Positions 23,101 to 36,224 of a DNA stretch of 64,000 nt are shown here, piece after piece. The position numbers and the translations under genes are program-made. The number at the start of each line of letters is the position of its first letter. Position 1 is the stretch's first letter. Below the pieces are notes generated by a model. The model saw only the letters and a program-made list of their open reading frames with translations, was not told where the DNA came from and made no database searches. This DNA is from Apostichopus japonicus (lineage: Eukaryota > Echinodermata > Holothuroidea > Aspidochirotida > Stichopodidae): the NCBI RefSeq assembly GCF_037975245.1, contig NC_092568.1, positions 25,850,501 through 25,914,500 on the forward strand. Direction: 5' to 3'.

Positions 23101-23744
23101 CAGGTCTGATAGTTCACAGGAGAACTCACACCGGTGAGAAACCTTACAAATGTCAGTTCTGTGACAGTTCTTTCACCACTTCGAATTGTTTGAAAAGGCA
23201 TGAGAGAGTTCACACGGGAGAAAGACCCTATCAGTGCCACTTTTGTCCCAAGGCCTTCTCTCAGTTGTCGACCGTGAGGAAACACGAAAGCATTCACAGC
23301 GACGTGACCCCGTATGGTTGTCAAACCTGCGACAAATCATTCCCCACCATCAGCTGTTTAAAGGCTCACGAAAAGACTCACTGCACCGACAGACCATTCA
23401 AGTGTCAGTACTGTGGGAAGGGGATTATGTCAGCAGCCGGTCTACGAATACACCTCAGAAAGCACACCGGCGAGAAACCTTATGCCTGCAAGTATTGTGG
23501 CAAAGCTTTCTCGGTGACTTGTTCATTGAAACTACATGAGAGAATACACACAGGTGAGAAGCCATACCAATGTGAACAGTGTAACAAGGATTTCAGAACA
23601 GCCAGCTCCTTAAACCGACATAAAATTGTTCACAGTGATATCAAGCGACCTTATAAATGCCAGGATTGTGGGAAGAGATTTAGAAAAGTGGATACGTTAA
23701 AGCTACACCAAAGGCAGCACGCTGCTGAGAATTCCTTCCGCTGA
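20197..23744 (+). CDS. 13-finger C2H2 zinc-finger protein
   Basis: Three exons join in phase 1: 20197-20263, 21257-21322, 22258-23744, giving 539 residues. The first two encode a short acidic N-terminus with a sumoylation-type IKVE motif (around residues 26-29). The last exon encodes a 125-residue linker and then 13 C2H2 fingers in one array (about residues 173-532), most joined by TGEKPY-like linkers. Finger 10 is CQYCGKGIMSAAGLRIHLRKH, lacking the usual aromatic before the helix. No KRAB, SCAN, BTB or ZAD domain is seen, so this is probably a sequence-specific nuclear DNA-binding regulator whose target cannot be read from the sequence. The start ATG at 20197 is the only one that fits the phase of exon 2; a possible acceptor (TTTAGCAG, ending at 20149) suggests an upstream noncoding exon. 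Intron 2 carries a 68-bp tandem repeat. A one-to-one ortholog cannot be named because such arrays evolve fast. Confidence 0.85.
20541..20960 (+). repeat. About 143-bp tandem repeat, three diverged copies
   Basis: The phrase ATATCTCAAGAAGGGAAGGT recurs in diverged form at about 20550, 20692 and 20837, each followed by GTAGATGTACCA-like and TTTGGTGGAGGTCAAA-like blocks. It lies in intron 1 of the zinc-finger gene. Copy 2 holds AGGTCAAAGGTCA at 20782-20794. Confidence 0.65.
21937..22130 (+). repeat. About 68-bp tandem repeat, nearly three copies
   Basis: GAGTGAATTAT recurs at about 21952, 22021 and 22088, with shared blocks ACAGGCAA and TTGTAAAACCTTGAGTGAAT between. The repeat is in intron 2 of the zinc-finger gene. 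Confidence 0.65.
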
Positions 23745-25543
23745 AACACTTTGCAACAGCACAGTCTATTTTAAAGTCACATGAGAGAACACACATACTG
23801 TAGTTGAATAGTCTCACGAGTGTGAGTATCAGAGCAGTGCTACATGTAAAATATCTTCATATTTGAAGGCTCATGAAGGAAGAATCACATAGGTATAGAA
23901 TCTTTCCATTGATACCAATTCATAAAAGTAACTCTTCACATTGTTTTGCATTATATACTGTACATATGTGTGTATGTGCATGTGTGTATGTTTTATTTAT
24001 GAGTGTACTTATTTGTTTTCTATTTAAGTCAGTGTGATATTGTATTGCTTACTTACCAATACAACATTGTTTTGAAATGTTGGGTTTTGCATTACCTTTA
24101 AATTGTATTCAAAGTAACTTAAGCCAGACTTGCAGAAGGAGTTCAGTAGAATGAGTACAAGAATTTCCACGCTATGAGTATGAGTGTAGGTACATGGCGA
24201 TCGGCATGATCATGTACCAGTACTTAATTTTGTATTAGTTTTTTACGACTATTGAAGATGATAGTACAAGTAAGAGGACAAATCAACAAGGCTTTGTACA
24301 TGTACAGCTAGATGCGAGAATACGAGTACAGAATCAGTACAAGTCTTGAAGCTTAGGGCTCTCATGGCTTTTGCGACGCATAACTTGAAGGTCATCAGTG
24401 TTGCTACAAAATGTGCTAGAAATATAGAATACTTAAGCAGTCACTATGTTCAAAACTTCAATTAGCAGTTTACATCCAACTGAAATATGTTCTCTTTATG
24501 GCAATGCAATATTATTAATTTAATATTCTCTATGTCAAGCAGTAATTTGAAGGTCCTGAAATGTCAGACCTTCTACATATTAACTTAAAAGTTTGAGGAA
24601 TTTTCGGTACACAAACTTTGAAAGCTGATGCTCTTTAATTTAATTGAAAATACACATAGTGTGAACAGAGAAGAAATACATTTGCTTATCTTGCCTTTCA
24701 TATTTATGTTTGTGTACATAGAAAGTAATAAACAGTTCAGATTTGAAAAGTTGTTTCACATGTATTCTTTTGAAGTAACTAATCAGAGCAGGCCCTTGAG
24801 TATACCGTTCTACGAATGATAGAAACATGATATTCATACTGCTGGTACTGACAATACGAGTGCTCAGAAGCGCCGCGGGACATGACACTACAGTATAAAA
24901 AAAATTGTCCCAATTGGGTTCACTGTACTACCAATGTAGCTTAATAGGGACATAGGAAAATTTTGAGATAAAAAGTTTAAAAAATTGAGATTTGGGGACA
25001 CCTATTTTTTTCCTATGTCTCTATAAAGCCACCGTAACTATCAACCGTGGTTTACCTGTCGTTGCGACTCGTCAACGTAACTATCATATATCCATGCTTG
25101 GCACTGTATGTAAACCCTGACTATTCCTGGTCATTACAGTAAACTCACACAGATCTTCTTTTGAGGTTATCTTTACAATTTGAAGGTACAGCACGACTTC
25201 AAGTAAGTAAGCATTAACGAAAACATTAAATAACATAATAGCATAATCTCTGCGTTGAACGGGAGTTTCATGTGAAGTGTGCCCTGTCGGGTAAAGCTTC
25301 ACATGCAAATGTATTTCGTGGAACTAAGCCTACGGTACGCTTATTACTATATTCACGCTTTCATTGCATTGGTTACAATACAAACACAACACATGACTAA
25401 ATAGGCTAAATAATGCGAAAGCTGTTGTAGGATAACGGTAACTCAGACTACCATATTTACGAGAGTAAATAGGCCTAGTCAACAGCTAGTTCACAACAAT
25501 TAAACTACTGATAAACTTTGGGAAAACTTTATTTTTCTCCCAG
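23745..25543. other. Zinc-finger gene 3' region and spacer before CDKAL1
   Basis: The first part is likely 3' UTR. An AATAAA at 24727-24732 is a possible polyA signal about 1 kb after the stop. A 97-bp inverted-repeat element is at 24936-25032. No other gene is evident. The CDKAL1 5' UTR or an intron must occupy the right side, since a strong acceptor (TTTTTCTCCCAG) ends at 25543. Confidence 0.5.
24936..25032. mobile_element. Short inverted-repeat element (97 bp)
   Basis: GTAGCTTAATAGGGACATAG on the left pairs with CTATGTCTCTATAAAGCCAC on the right. The same terminal words flank 44714-45481, suggesting a family of small nonautonomous elements. The target duplication is unclear. Confidence 0.5.
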
Positions 25544-25545
25544 AA

Positions 25546-28500
25546 ATGCCAGCCCTAGAGCCCTCCCTTGATGATATTGAGGACATCATCAATACTGATG
25601 ATGTTACACCACAAGAAAGGTACAAGAATAAAAACAAAGTCATACCGAAAATACATCGCAGGAAAGAAAGAGTGTCTGGATCAAGGCACAAAGAGGATGT
25701 TGTTGCTGACAGGTATGTTAACTGACTTAGTAAGAACTGTTGTCATTTCATGTCAAAGTTTGTGTACTTTATGCTACTTGGTTATTGAATATCCTTACAT
25801 TCTCTTTTGAAGGTCTTTAAATTGTAGGCTACTTTATAACAAACAAAGTACATCAGAAAGGTAACTGTTGTTCAGTAAGACTTTGCAAATACTTACTTGA
25901 AACCCTCCAAAGCTGTCACTAGATATGGATGTTCCTGCTTTGTGCGACCAGTTTTAGTTGGTATCATCCAATTACTTTTATCATGCTTTATGCAGTAGTT
26001 GCCACATAGTCATATTTTCCAGAGATGAAAGAAAAAGCTGTACACTTTTGGCATGGAAAATATTTTCACAGTTACAGCCTTCATGTTCAGTTTGATAGTG
26101 TTCATAGAATATCCACAATTTGTTACTATTTTCAGTGTGATACCAGGCACTCAGAGTATCTATGTGAAGACCTGGGGCTGTTCTCATAATAACTCTGATG
26201 GTGAATACATGGCAGGACAACTTGCTGCTTTTGGCTACAAAATAACAGGTATGAAGTATTCAATTTTCAGTTGCTTATAAGTTTGTTGTGTGTGTGTTTA
26301 TGTCTTGTGTTGCAACCAATAATTTTATTGTTTGATGTTCAATGTGATAGGCAGTGGCGGACTGGCCACACAGGCATTTGGGCATGGCCTGGTGGGCTGG
26401 GGAGCCTGGTAAAAATTACAGCCCATTTTCACAGTAGTTAATAGAATACAGACAGGCTGTGTAGAAATATATATTTAACTGTGGGAATCAGCTCATGAAA
26501 TCACCATGTTAGTTAGTCTGTTAGTTCGTAACAAAAGAATGTGCTATTGGCAACCGTCCGTGCTAATGAATTTTATTTAGGTTTTTTTTTTTTTTTCAAT
26601 TATGTTTCCACAAAATGCTTGAAAAACCAAATAAAATCCAGTCTTAAAACAATTATTTTTGTCTATTTTTTTACGTTTTTAACTTTTCTCAGTTTAATCA
26701 AGTGTTGCTTCTGGAAAATTATTTTTGGATCTTTTTAAAGGACTATTGTAACCTACAAAATTGAGAAATATAGCACCATTTTGCATCTAGGCATTCTTTA
26801 ACTTCAAAAAAATCTAAATGGGGAGACCCCTCTCCCAGGACAGCGATCACTATGTAAGTAACATATCAATGAATACTAGGCCGGTCTAGGTGAAAAACGC
26901 CCGGGCCGACTTTAAGACCCAGTCCGCCCCTGGTGACAGGAGAAAATGAAGTCTTCAATAAATTTTTTTAGTACACTATGACCAGTATTATTAAGTGATT
27001 GTTTAAAAAAAGTTCTTTCTCATAGAGCAAGTTAATTATGTGTGTTGCTGTTTCTTGTTAATTCACATCATCACTAATCCTCCAAATAACTACAGACACC
27101 TGAGGCACTTGCAATGGCATTCTTCCTTTGATACATGTCCCAAAATATTTCCTAAAGAAGAACTAAAGACATTAATTCAGAAATACTGCACATGGTCACT
27201 TCATTGTACATTTTCAGGTAGACGATCAATTTTCTCAGTGAGGAAAACAAATTTGCTCTGAGGGCAGCAGTAAATAAATAGTTTAATGCAGGTGAACACT
27301 TTTGATCTGCATATTTTGGGGCAAAGTAGAGTCCTTCCCAACTTTTCATGTTAAAACTCGAAATATTAAGTTTGCCATAATTGTTCCAAGAATGGTGATA
27401 TATGAAACTTATAAAGTGTGGTATGCTGGGCTCCATTCAGCACATCTTGTATAGCCCAGAACAGTGAGCAGATGTGTACCCTCCTTTCGAGTGAGAAACG
27501 AAATAAAATATTTCAAATTTTGCTTCAACAGATGACTGGGAGGATGCAGACTTGTGGCTTTTGAACAGTTGCACTGTGAAGAGTCCTGCCGAAGATCATT
27601 TCAGAAATGAAATTAATAAAGCTCAACAGAAGGGGAAACACTTGGTACTCTCTGGGTGTGTCCCTCAGGCCCAACCCAGAGCTGGATATCTTCAGGGTGT
27701 GAGTGCTGTCGGTGTTCAACAGATTGATAGGGTGGTTGAGGTTGTCGAGGAAACACTCAAAGGTAAAAACAGAGCCATGAATTCGATTTTTTTGGTTATC
27801 ATTCCAATTCAGGATCTTAAAATTTTATATTTGTGCTTTCCTGTTTTTTAAGTTTGTAGCATTGCTCATTCATTTGTTTCTTTGAGTTTTTCTTCAGCAT
27901 TGAAACATTCCATTTAAGTAGAAATATGTACAGTATAATATTTTCCCTTATATGACATGCCTGAGAACAACCTTTACTCAGTGAAACTTAAATAAGTATA
28001 TAAACCATTTTGGATTTCTTGAAGGTTTTATGTCTGTCTGGTATCTCTCATTTAGGTCATACGGTTAGATTATTCGGTCAGAAGAAATCAGAAGGAAAGA
28101 AGATTGGAGGTGCCAGATTAGACCTGCCTAAGATCAGAAAGAACCCACTCATTGAAATACTTGCCATCAATACAGGGTAAGTTTTACCTATACAGGCATC
28201 TTGTTTACCAGTAGAAATGTTTCATGATGCATGCAAAATCTCAGTTTAGATGGTTTCATGTTTGGTATTTGTATTCTGTTCAGGTTTTTATCAGAGATAC
28301 CAAGTGTTAATATATTTACAGTTTTACTGACTCTTTTATATAAAAGTCCCCAATGGTAATGAACCCTACCTCAACTTCTAACAATTTTAGACTGAAAATT
28401 GGTGTGCTTAAAAATTTAACTTTTGATCATCATGCTCTCAGTAAGAGAGTTATTCCTTTATTGTATTTTTATTTTCTTCATAAAATGAGTAATATATGAT

Positions 28501-31500
28501 GAATAGTCCAACAGCAAGTCATTTCCTTTCTGTTTGATGTGTTAGATGGTTCTTCTGATTTTTGTTTGTGTTTCTTTTCCCGTCTTGTTTATTTGAAGGT
28601 GCTTGAATCAGTGTACGTACTGCAAGACAAAGCATGCAAGAGGTGAACTAGGCAGCTACCCCATTGAAGATCTAGTGGAACGAGCTAGACAATCTTTTCA
28701 AGGTAAGGAGATGAATCATAAGCAAGCTAGACTTAATAATAACCACCTGATGATCCAACATTTACAGCTTTCTTGAGAAAGTTCTGCATTTGAATCTCTG
28801 ATCAGCTTAATGGGACTAATTAAGGAAATCTTTGTAACTGTTTCTGGAGTCCGTAGCACTTGGTCTGTATCAAATTGGAGAGAGGTTGTAATTGTTGTTA
28901 TCTTTTGCACTATTATGTAACTGCGTTTGATAATGTTCGCCAATTATGATACCAGTCAGCCATGCAATGGTCTTAGCTTGATATGATCTGTATGAATGCT
29001 TAATTTAATGTTATGCCATTAACTCTGGGAGTTAATTCACCTACAGAATAATCAGACTTATTAAAAAATCATCGGTAGTTTCATGGACAGTAATTTAAGA
29101 TGTGGCGTTATTTATATTGGTGGTGCACTTCTCATCTTGAATGCTTGAACTTCCAATAGGAATTCTTATTAATTTTTGTATGGCTTTTCCCTGAAAATTC
29201 AATATATGGATGCTCCATTGTAGCCATTTCTACCAAACATGTGCAACCCGACATTCCTTAGTTTGCTCATGTTTACTTTGAAAAGTTTGAAAACTATCAT
29301 TTTGTTTGTTTTTAGAGGGTGTTTGTGAAGTTTGGTTAACCAGTGAGGATACAGGTGCCTATGGCATAGATATCGGTGTCACCATTGTTGACCTTCTGTG
29401 GAAGCTAGTGGAAGTCATACCAGAGGGATGTATGATGAGAATTGGGATGACAAACCCACCTTACATCCTCCAACATTTAGAGGTGAGTTCAACTTTAACT
29501 TAAACCTTAATGATAAGATGAGTGGAGTAATAGGAAATGGATGCAGCAAAGACATGAAATAATTAGCTGTTGTACTTCATTATGGTTAGGATGGGTGGAG
29601 TGAAGGGGTAATGGATGCAACAAGGCCATGTCATATTTAACTCTTGTACTTCTTTTATGTTTTGCATATTTTTGTCACCAGGAAATAGCTAAAATTCTTA
29701 ACCATCCCAGAGTGTATGCCTTCTTACATGTCCCGGTGCAGTCTGCATCTGACAGTGTCTTAATGGACATGAAGAGAGAATATTGCCAGGCTGACTTTAA
29801 GAGGGTGATGGATGTACTGAAAGAGAGGTAAAGAGTTTCACCATGAAGGTCTGATGTTACTTTCCTCCCAGTTGAGTGACTTCCCATGAATGTAGTAGCG
29901 GGAAAATTAATATGATTAGATACTTAGCCCAACGTAAGCCATGAATGATGTAATAGGCACTTTAATATTTGGTATTTATTATTAGTTATTATAGGGAGCT
30001 AGACAAAGTAAGTAGATTCTCATTTCTATGAGGAATTATTAGACACCTATTAAAGATTTCCATTGTTAAGAGTAGTTTAGAAAGAATGTTAAAGGAAATA
30101 TCTTGATTTGAATAAGTAAACGTAAGTTTTTTGTCTTTGGTAGCTCATTAAAGGAAAGGGTGAGTTTTTTCCCCTATGACCTTGATCATCTGCTTTGAAA
30201 AGTTGGGTAGAAACAAGGAATGTCCTGTCCATCAGTAGGATATGGGTAGAAAGATTAACTGACTAAACATACTGCTACATTAAAATCTAACAAAATGTTT
30301 GATATGTTTTACCATTGTGATGATAGATATTAATGTCATATTACGAATATGCCTCCGATTTGAACTACAGATCTTGTATCTTGTTTATCCATTCGAGGTT
30401 TCACTTCTTTTTCTTATCTTCTTGTAGATTGCCGGGTGTCACCATAGCAACTGATGTCATATGTGGCTTTCCAACAGAAACAGAGGAAGTGAGTTAACCA
30501 TCAAATTATTCTTCACAATGTGGAGGGGTATCTTCTTTCAGGTTTTTGTTAAATTTGTCCATACCCATAACCTTCCTCCACTTCCCAACCCCCTTCCCAC
30601 CTCCACTTTAAATAAATAAATAATGAAAATGTTGTATACAATTAGGAAATACCAGCTTTGTATGTCTTCCTTTGCTGTTGCCTTGTCTAAGAATGGGGAA
30701 TGAGGGGAAAGGAGAAACTAGAACTATATTTTCCAAACCAAACATTTACAGAATACTGCTTCATTTCTTCTTTAGGATTTTGAGGAAACAATGGAACTTG
30801 TGAGACAGTACAAATTTCCAAGTTTATTTATCAACCAGTTCTTCCCAAGACCAGGTACACCTGCTGCAAAGATGCCGCAACTAGATGCCCAGGAGGTAGG
30901 AAAAAGACTTCAGTCTTAGATATTCATGTTGTCAAAAAAAATTGATTCTATGTTTATGTTTGTCTGGTACAGAGATATTATTCCACACCTCCAGCTAGTG
31001 TTAAGTTACAGGGTTCCTGTAAGTGAGTTGAATTGGGTAGAGTGTGTCTACCTTAACCTCAACTGGTAAAGGCAGAAATGGCCAAATGTAATGACTAATC
31101 AATTTAGAGAGTGATATGTGTGCATTACGAAGTGTCAAGTTATTAAAGACTCCATAAAATTCTAATTCTTCTTCCATGACAGAAAAAGAAGCGTACAAAG
31201 CAGATCTCAGTTTTATTCAAAAGTTACCATCCATACGATCACAAACTTGGAGAGAGGCAGAATGTTCTGGTCACAGAGGTCTCACACGACAAACAGTATT
31301 GGGTCGGTCACAACAAATTTTACGAGCAGGTAAGTTATATTCATTTCTAACAGGTACAATGTACAGTATTTCTCTCTCAAAGCATTGTAAAATAAGCTTC
31401 TCCTTTGGTAATTCAAGTTTTTGCTATAAACTTCAGGACCTTTCTTCTTCTAGTTGCCATATTTTTTTGGTTGATATATTGTTTTTATATCAAAACAAGT

Positions 31501-32962
31501 TTTTGGAATGATAACACAAATTTTTTGGTTAATTAGTGTTTTAGATTAAAAAAATTGGACCAAATACTGAGACTTCTGAAAGCTTTGATTTACTTTTGCT
31601 ATTCAACAAAAGGTAAACACTGGTGTTAAACAGATCTTAATAGTAAATTCTATATGGAAAATTGATAAAAGCATGGCAAGGTATTTGTAGTCATGTTATT
31701 TAAAAAGTTGTATGACTAACAAAGAATGGTATTCAAAATATTTAAAGGAATGAGCCTTCTATTCTAGCTCTGTAAACACTAAAGAATAATTCCTTTTGTT
31801 TTTCTTAATTATCAAATTTTTAAAATAGTCAGAGGGGTTGACAGTTTGATCCTAGTAGGATCTGTAAAGGCAGACTGGTATGATTACAAACACATTGCAG
31901 ACACAGAAACTGTTATACATTTATCTACTACACTATAGATGAACATTGTTATGTAAGCAAATTCTTGACTTTAATCTTATCTATACTTATCAATCCTGTT
32001 AAGCATATTTGCTGTTTTGATGTATAATATGTGTGTTACATTATTCCAGAAATAGGCTGCACAAAATTTGACGAGCAGCTTGTTGGGAAGTTTGATAGGA
32101 CATAGCCTATTGGTTAAGCTCAGAATGGTGTAACATTGGAACAAATCAAAACTCAGAATCTATCTATGGGAGTAAATGTTTTTGTTTCATAGCCATGATC
32201 ATTTAGAACTTTTGTGTAACAATACTTTTAAGTTTGCTGTCACTTACTACATATGTCTCTATAGTAATGCATGAATATTCATATCTCTGTTTTATTCTAA
32301 ACATTTTAGGTTTTAGTTCCCAAAGAGGACGGTCTGTTAGGTAAAATGGTGGAAGTAGAAATCATCTCCACGGGTAAACATTACATGATGTCAAAGATTG
32401 TTAAAGAAAAGGAGATTTTCACACCATCTGTAGCTACTCCCCTTGCACAAGGAGAAATATCTGGACTCCCAAAGAAGGTAAATACTTTCTATACTGATTT
32501 TCTTTTGTATTGTTTTCTACCTTCAAACTTGATATAATGCTTGGAAGGTGCACAGCATGCACGGTATTAGAAAGGCAGTGTTGTAGCTTAGAATCTAACT
32601 AGAACCATTTTTTATGGCAGGTAATTATTTGTTCTCAGTTTTATTGCTCTGGATTTATGTTCTGGAAGACTTGATGTGTGAAACTGACATGTTTCATTTT
32701 AACATATTTTTAAGTGTAGTCCGTCCACTGTAGGGGCAACTCTTTTTACCACAACTTTTCAAGAACCACAAGTATTCTGTTATGTATTTCTATGAATATG
32801 CATTTCTTACCCTCACTGGGTTGTTCTTTTCTCTTTTGTTATTTTAAGGTTGTTGTTGACAGTCATCCACACAGGTTTTGGTTTCCTCTGTCTGTGATAT
32901 TAGTTGGGGCTGCCATAATATATGAACTCATTCGAATTGCTCGCCAGCTGGTACAAAGATGA
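25546..32962 (+). CDS. CDKAL1: CDKAL1, threonylcarbamoyladenosine tRNA methylthiotransferase
   Basis: Twelve coding exons: 25546-25712, 26136-26248, 27532-27762, 28056-28176, 28599-28702, 29316-29482, 29682-29827, 30428-30488, 30776-30895, 31183-31329, 32310-32477, 32849-32962. All phases agree and give 552 residues (human is 579). The family adds a methylthio group to t6A37, making ms2t6A in tRNA-Lys(UUU). The UPF0004 domain has its three cysteines (C71 in TWGC, C107 in NSC, C136 in SGC). The radical-SAM CxxxCxxC is C212-C216-C219, split between exons 4 and 5 just before C212. A TRAM-like region (about 440-500) follows. The last exon encodes a hydrophobic tail (about 525-542) ending in basic residues, matching the ER tail anchor known in vertebrate CDKAL1. 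The ATG at 25546 starts a [15 protein letters not shown]-terminus close to the human one. Intron 2 contains a hAT-like MITE. Identification is very firm. Confidence 0.96.
26352..26932. mobile_element. hAT-like MITE in CDKAL1 intron 2
   Basis: Inverted ends CAGTGGCGGACTGG (26352 onward) and CCAGTCCGCCCCTG (to 26932) are nearly perfect. An 8-bp duplication with one change flanks it (GTGATAGG at 26344-26351, GTGACAGG at 26933-26940). The interior is AT-rich with no transposase. A CAGNGGCGG terminus with 8-bp duplication is typical of hAT elements. Confidence 0.8.
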
Positions 32963-35900
32963 TGGTAACGATAATAGTTTTGGAGTCTTGCTAAAACCCG
33001 AGTGGCTGTGATGGGCATGGAAAGTTTTCAATGCCCTGGAAAGTCTAGAATGCTGTTCGGTTCTACGGTCGTACACATCTTGTACGATGACAGGATGCCA
33101 AATGATTTTGGTGAGAAGGTTGGCCCAGGAAATTTGGAAATAATATTTATGATTAGACAGAAGTTCAGTATCCGATGGTGCTGCTTCCATTTCATAATCA
33201 AAGGATTTTCATTGATTTAATTTCAGTGGTGAACCTTCAGAGGTTAAATTTAACACGTTCTTGATATTGTTACCCATGGCTCAGTTGTGTCTGCAACATA
33301 GTAACTGCAAGTCTTCCTGTTTCAAATCAACCCAGTGCCACATGTCAGTGGAACCTCTTGTTTTTTTTGGTAGAAACTCTCACCAATTCAATTTAGTGTG
33401 GAAAGAGGTGATGAAAATCTTAGCACATCATACATCAGACCATCATCAGACCTCATTTTCAAACCTGGTGTGCATAAGTTTGTGTATAGAGTGTATTAAA
33501 GTAATGTATGTACTTTGATGAAGCATATATGAAGGATCATTAAAGAGATGAGATGGCTTTCATTTATCTCCAGTAGTTAACGTAAAGAGACATACTCGGT
33601 TGACATTGTCAAACAAGAATAAATTTTTTGGTGAAATGATAAGAGTGTAAAAAAATTAGGAGAAATCAGGCATAACTGAAAGGTTATTGGCTATTTTTGC
33701 CATGCTGTATGAAGATGTACACACACATTCTGACAGGTAATTTCTGTTTTATATCGATATTTGGTGAGATTCCAAATTGTGTGGTACTGCTCAAAGTAAG
33801 ATATATGGATTTGACTCACTAATGGTAATTGAAAACAATAGAAATGTTGATTTTATGCCAATTTTCAGAGACTTTTTCAATCTAGAAGTAATGTTGGACA
33901 ATATGTGACAAACAGTTTGACTGTACACAATAATACTGTGAGCCAGGTTATTGATTAATTTCTTGTGCAAACAACAGCAGTTGTTTTCAGAGCACAACTT
34001 CTCTGCAATATGACACCTGTATATAAGTGTATCCCTGCTGTTTATAAGTCAAAGCTAATTGAGTATGGATTATGAGTGTAATATTTGTAACGAAAAAATA
34101 AATGTAAACCATGGAAGTGAACAAGGAATTGTGGTAAAGTAGTTGTGGTTTCCAAGATCAAGTAATATCTTCCTTTTTTTTTTAATTACCATGGTTTTTT
34201 CAAATCAATTTTACAAGGAATAATTTGATACATTTCTAAATAATTATTAATTGGACTCAAATTAAACACCGTTAGCAAGAATCAGTCATCTATGTTAGCT
34301 CCAAATGTAAGCACGTTAAAGTTTAGCAAAAAACTGACTTTGCATAGTGTGTGATACATATGTAGCTATATTGATAGACACTTTAGTTGCCTTGTTTGAA
34401 AGTAAATTGTAACTATTTCCCAAACACAAGTTTAATCTACACAGCCTCCATGAAAACAGTTTAAAATTTATGGGGGAAAGAATCGTATTCTGAGGTATTT
34501 TCATGAAATATTTCACTCATTTACTGGAATTATACAATAAACTTTATGTTAGATAATTTTCATTTTTGGTGGAATATCTTATACAGCTATCGGTGAAGGC
34601 ATCCAACATTTGTGCTATTATTATTATCAAAAAGCTACCATTTCATCCTACTAAAATAAAACTAAATTATTTGGCTTTAGACCTTAAGATTAATGAATTG
34701 GCATTTTTATATTTACTTGTTCTCATTCTCACTGGGAGAGGGCTGATCTCTATGGTCAGGCTTGTATAAATTTTCATAGCTTCACTCATTTGGCTCAATG
34801 TTAGAGATCTACGTTTCACAATAAAAAGGAAAAATGGACCCATGTGTTTGCTTTATTCCTGAAGTTTATCTTGGCTCTGTAGGCCATGGTATGTTTTGCA
34901 TAGACAAAACATCATTTCTATTCAGGGTCATTGTTATGGGAAGCAGCTATTCAATAACAATGGATTTCTACCTTTCTCAATTAGTCAGGACAATTTCTTG
35001 TATTTTTTAAGGAATGTCCTAAGTTGACCAACAAGTACTACTTATCATTGTGCGCGTTCCTATACAACGCGAAAATTTTGTGGGCGGGCACAAAACCACT
35101 AGTGACCAATCATAATAGATACCATGTGCGCATGTGAACGTGAACGCAGAATTCACGAAGAAAGAAATAAGTAAATCAACGTATCCTTTGTGTGGTGCCT
35201 GGAACTTGCACAAGTACTAAAAGTAGACTAGACTTAGTAAGAAATGCACCCAGTGAATAGTGTGTTTGGTTTATTACTTGATACAGAAAAAATAGGATTG
35301 CTTTAACGGGTTGGTGATGCCGGGAAATTTGAACTACTTGCGTCTGTAAGATTGTACCTTGGTCATCTGTCGTAAATGTAAGTTATTTTCCATGGGGCCA
35401 GTTGATTGCAGGTTTAACACTTTAAATCTTGCCCAACATAAGCCTCAACGTTAGGCTGTTATTTATTGGTCTGCAGTAGGCTTGAGCCTTAACTTAGGCC
35501 ATCTTGAAATCACAAGGCTTTTTCCTTTGCATAAGTCAATGAAAGACAGGGAGTTGGCTATCCTTACGTTATGCACATGTAATAAAGAAGTAGTCATAGC
35601 CTAACAGGGCAGGTCTAATGTTTGTCTAGGCCTAGTTTTTATTTTAATTGTGCATACACAAGTACAACTTTTTGTGTGGCTAGGAATTAAAGTAACTTGT
35701 ACATGGGTCTACCACTAAACTTGGCGAGGACTAAAATTAGATTTAACCTAGACTAGTTTTTTTTTTTTGCAAAGAATTTACTTGCATTAAGCACTCCTTT
35801 GCAAAGTATAACTTGCACATGGAGCATAGGTTTATGCTTTCACATGGCAATAGAGTGTGTTTGCCTTCTAATCTTGTCTATATTATTCAACAACTGGATG

Positions 35901-36185
35901 CCATGAACATTTCCCAACAAAGATCTAGACATGTTTGGAAGAATTCACAGGTTATTTTGGTACTGCATAATAACTGTTAACATTTCATTTCCCATATCTT
36001 CACAAACTAAGGTACACTTCGGCATAGCTGATATAACATGTAGCCACCATGTTTTTAAAGTTCTTTTGATCATACCTTATTGGGGACAATATTAATGTCA
36101 ATTCATTTTCATATCAGACTTAACTCTCCCATTTTACCCATTTATTAGTTTAAGTATTGTATGTTTGTATTTTTTTTTCCAACAG
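32963..36185. other. CDKAL1 3' UTR and spacer before the bHLH-HMG gene
   Basis: The first 1.1 kb is probably CDKAL1 3' UTR, ending near the AATAAA at 34097-34102. The remainder is AT-rich. A 5' noncoding exon of the next gene may lie near 35200-35380, because the start-codon exon has its own acceptor (TTTCCAACAG, ending at 36185). No other gene is seen. Confidence 0.45.
34097..34102 (+). promoter_or_regulatory. Possible CDKAL1 polyadenylation signal
   Basis: AATAAA about 1.1 kb after the CDKAL1 stop, on the sense strand. Confidence 0.4.
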
Positions 36186-36224
36186 AATCTTTCAAGCAAA
36201 GACAATTAACATCAGGAATTTAAG

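Noticed and set aside
22380-23324. Several reverse-strand frames
   Set aside because: Antisense shadows of the C2H2 zinc-finger exon.
26541-26738. 65-codon frame, Phe-rich
   Set aside because: It lies wholly inside the hAT-like MITE and starts from a poly-T stretch; it is not transposase-like.
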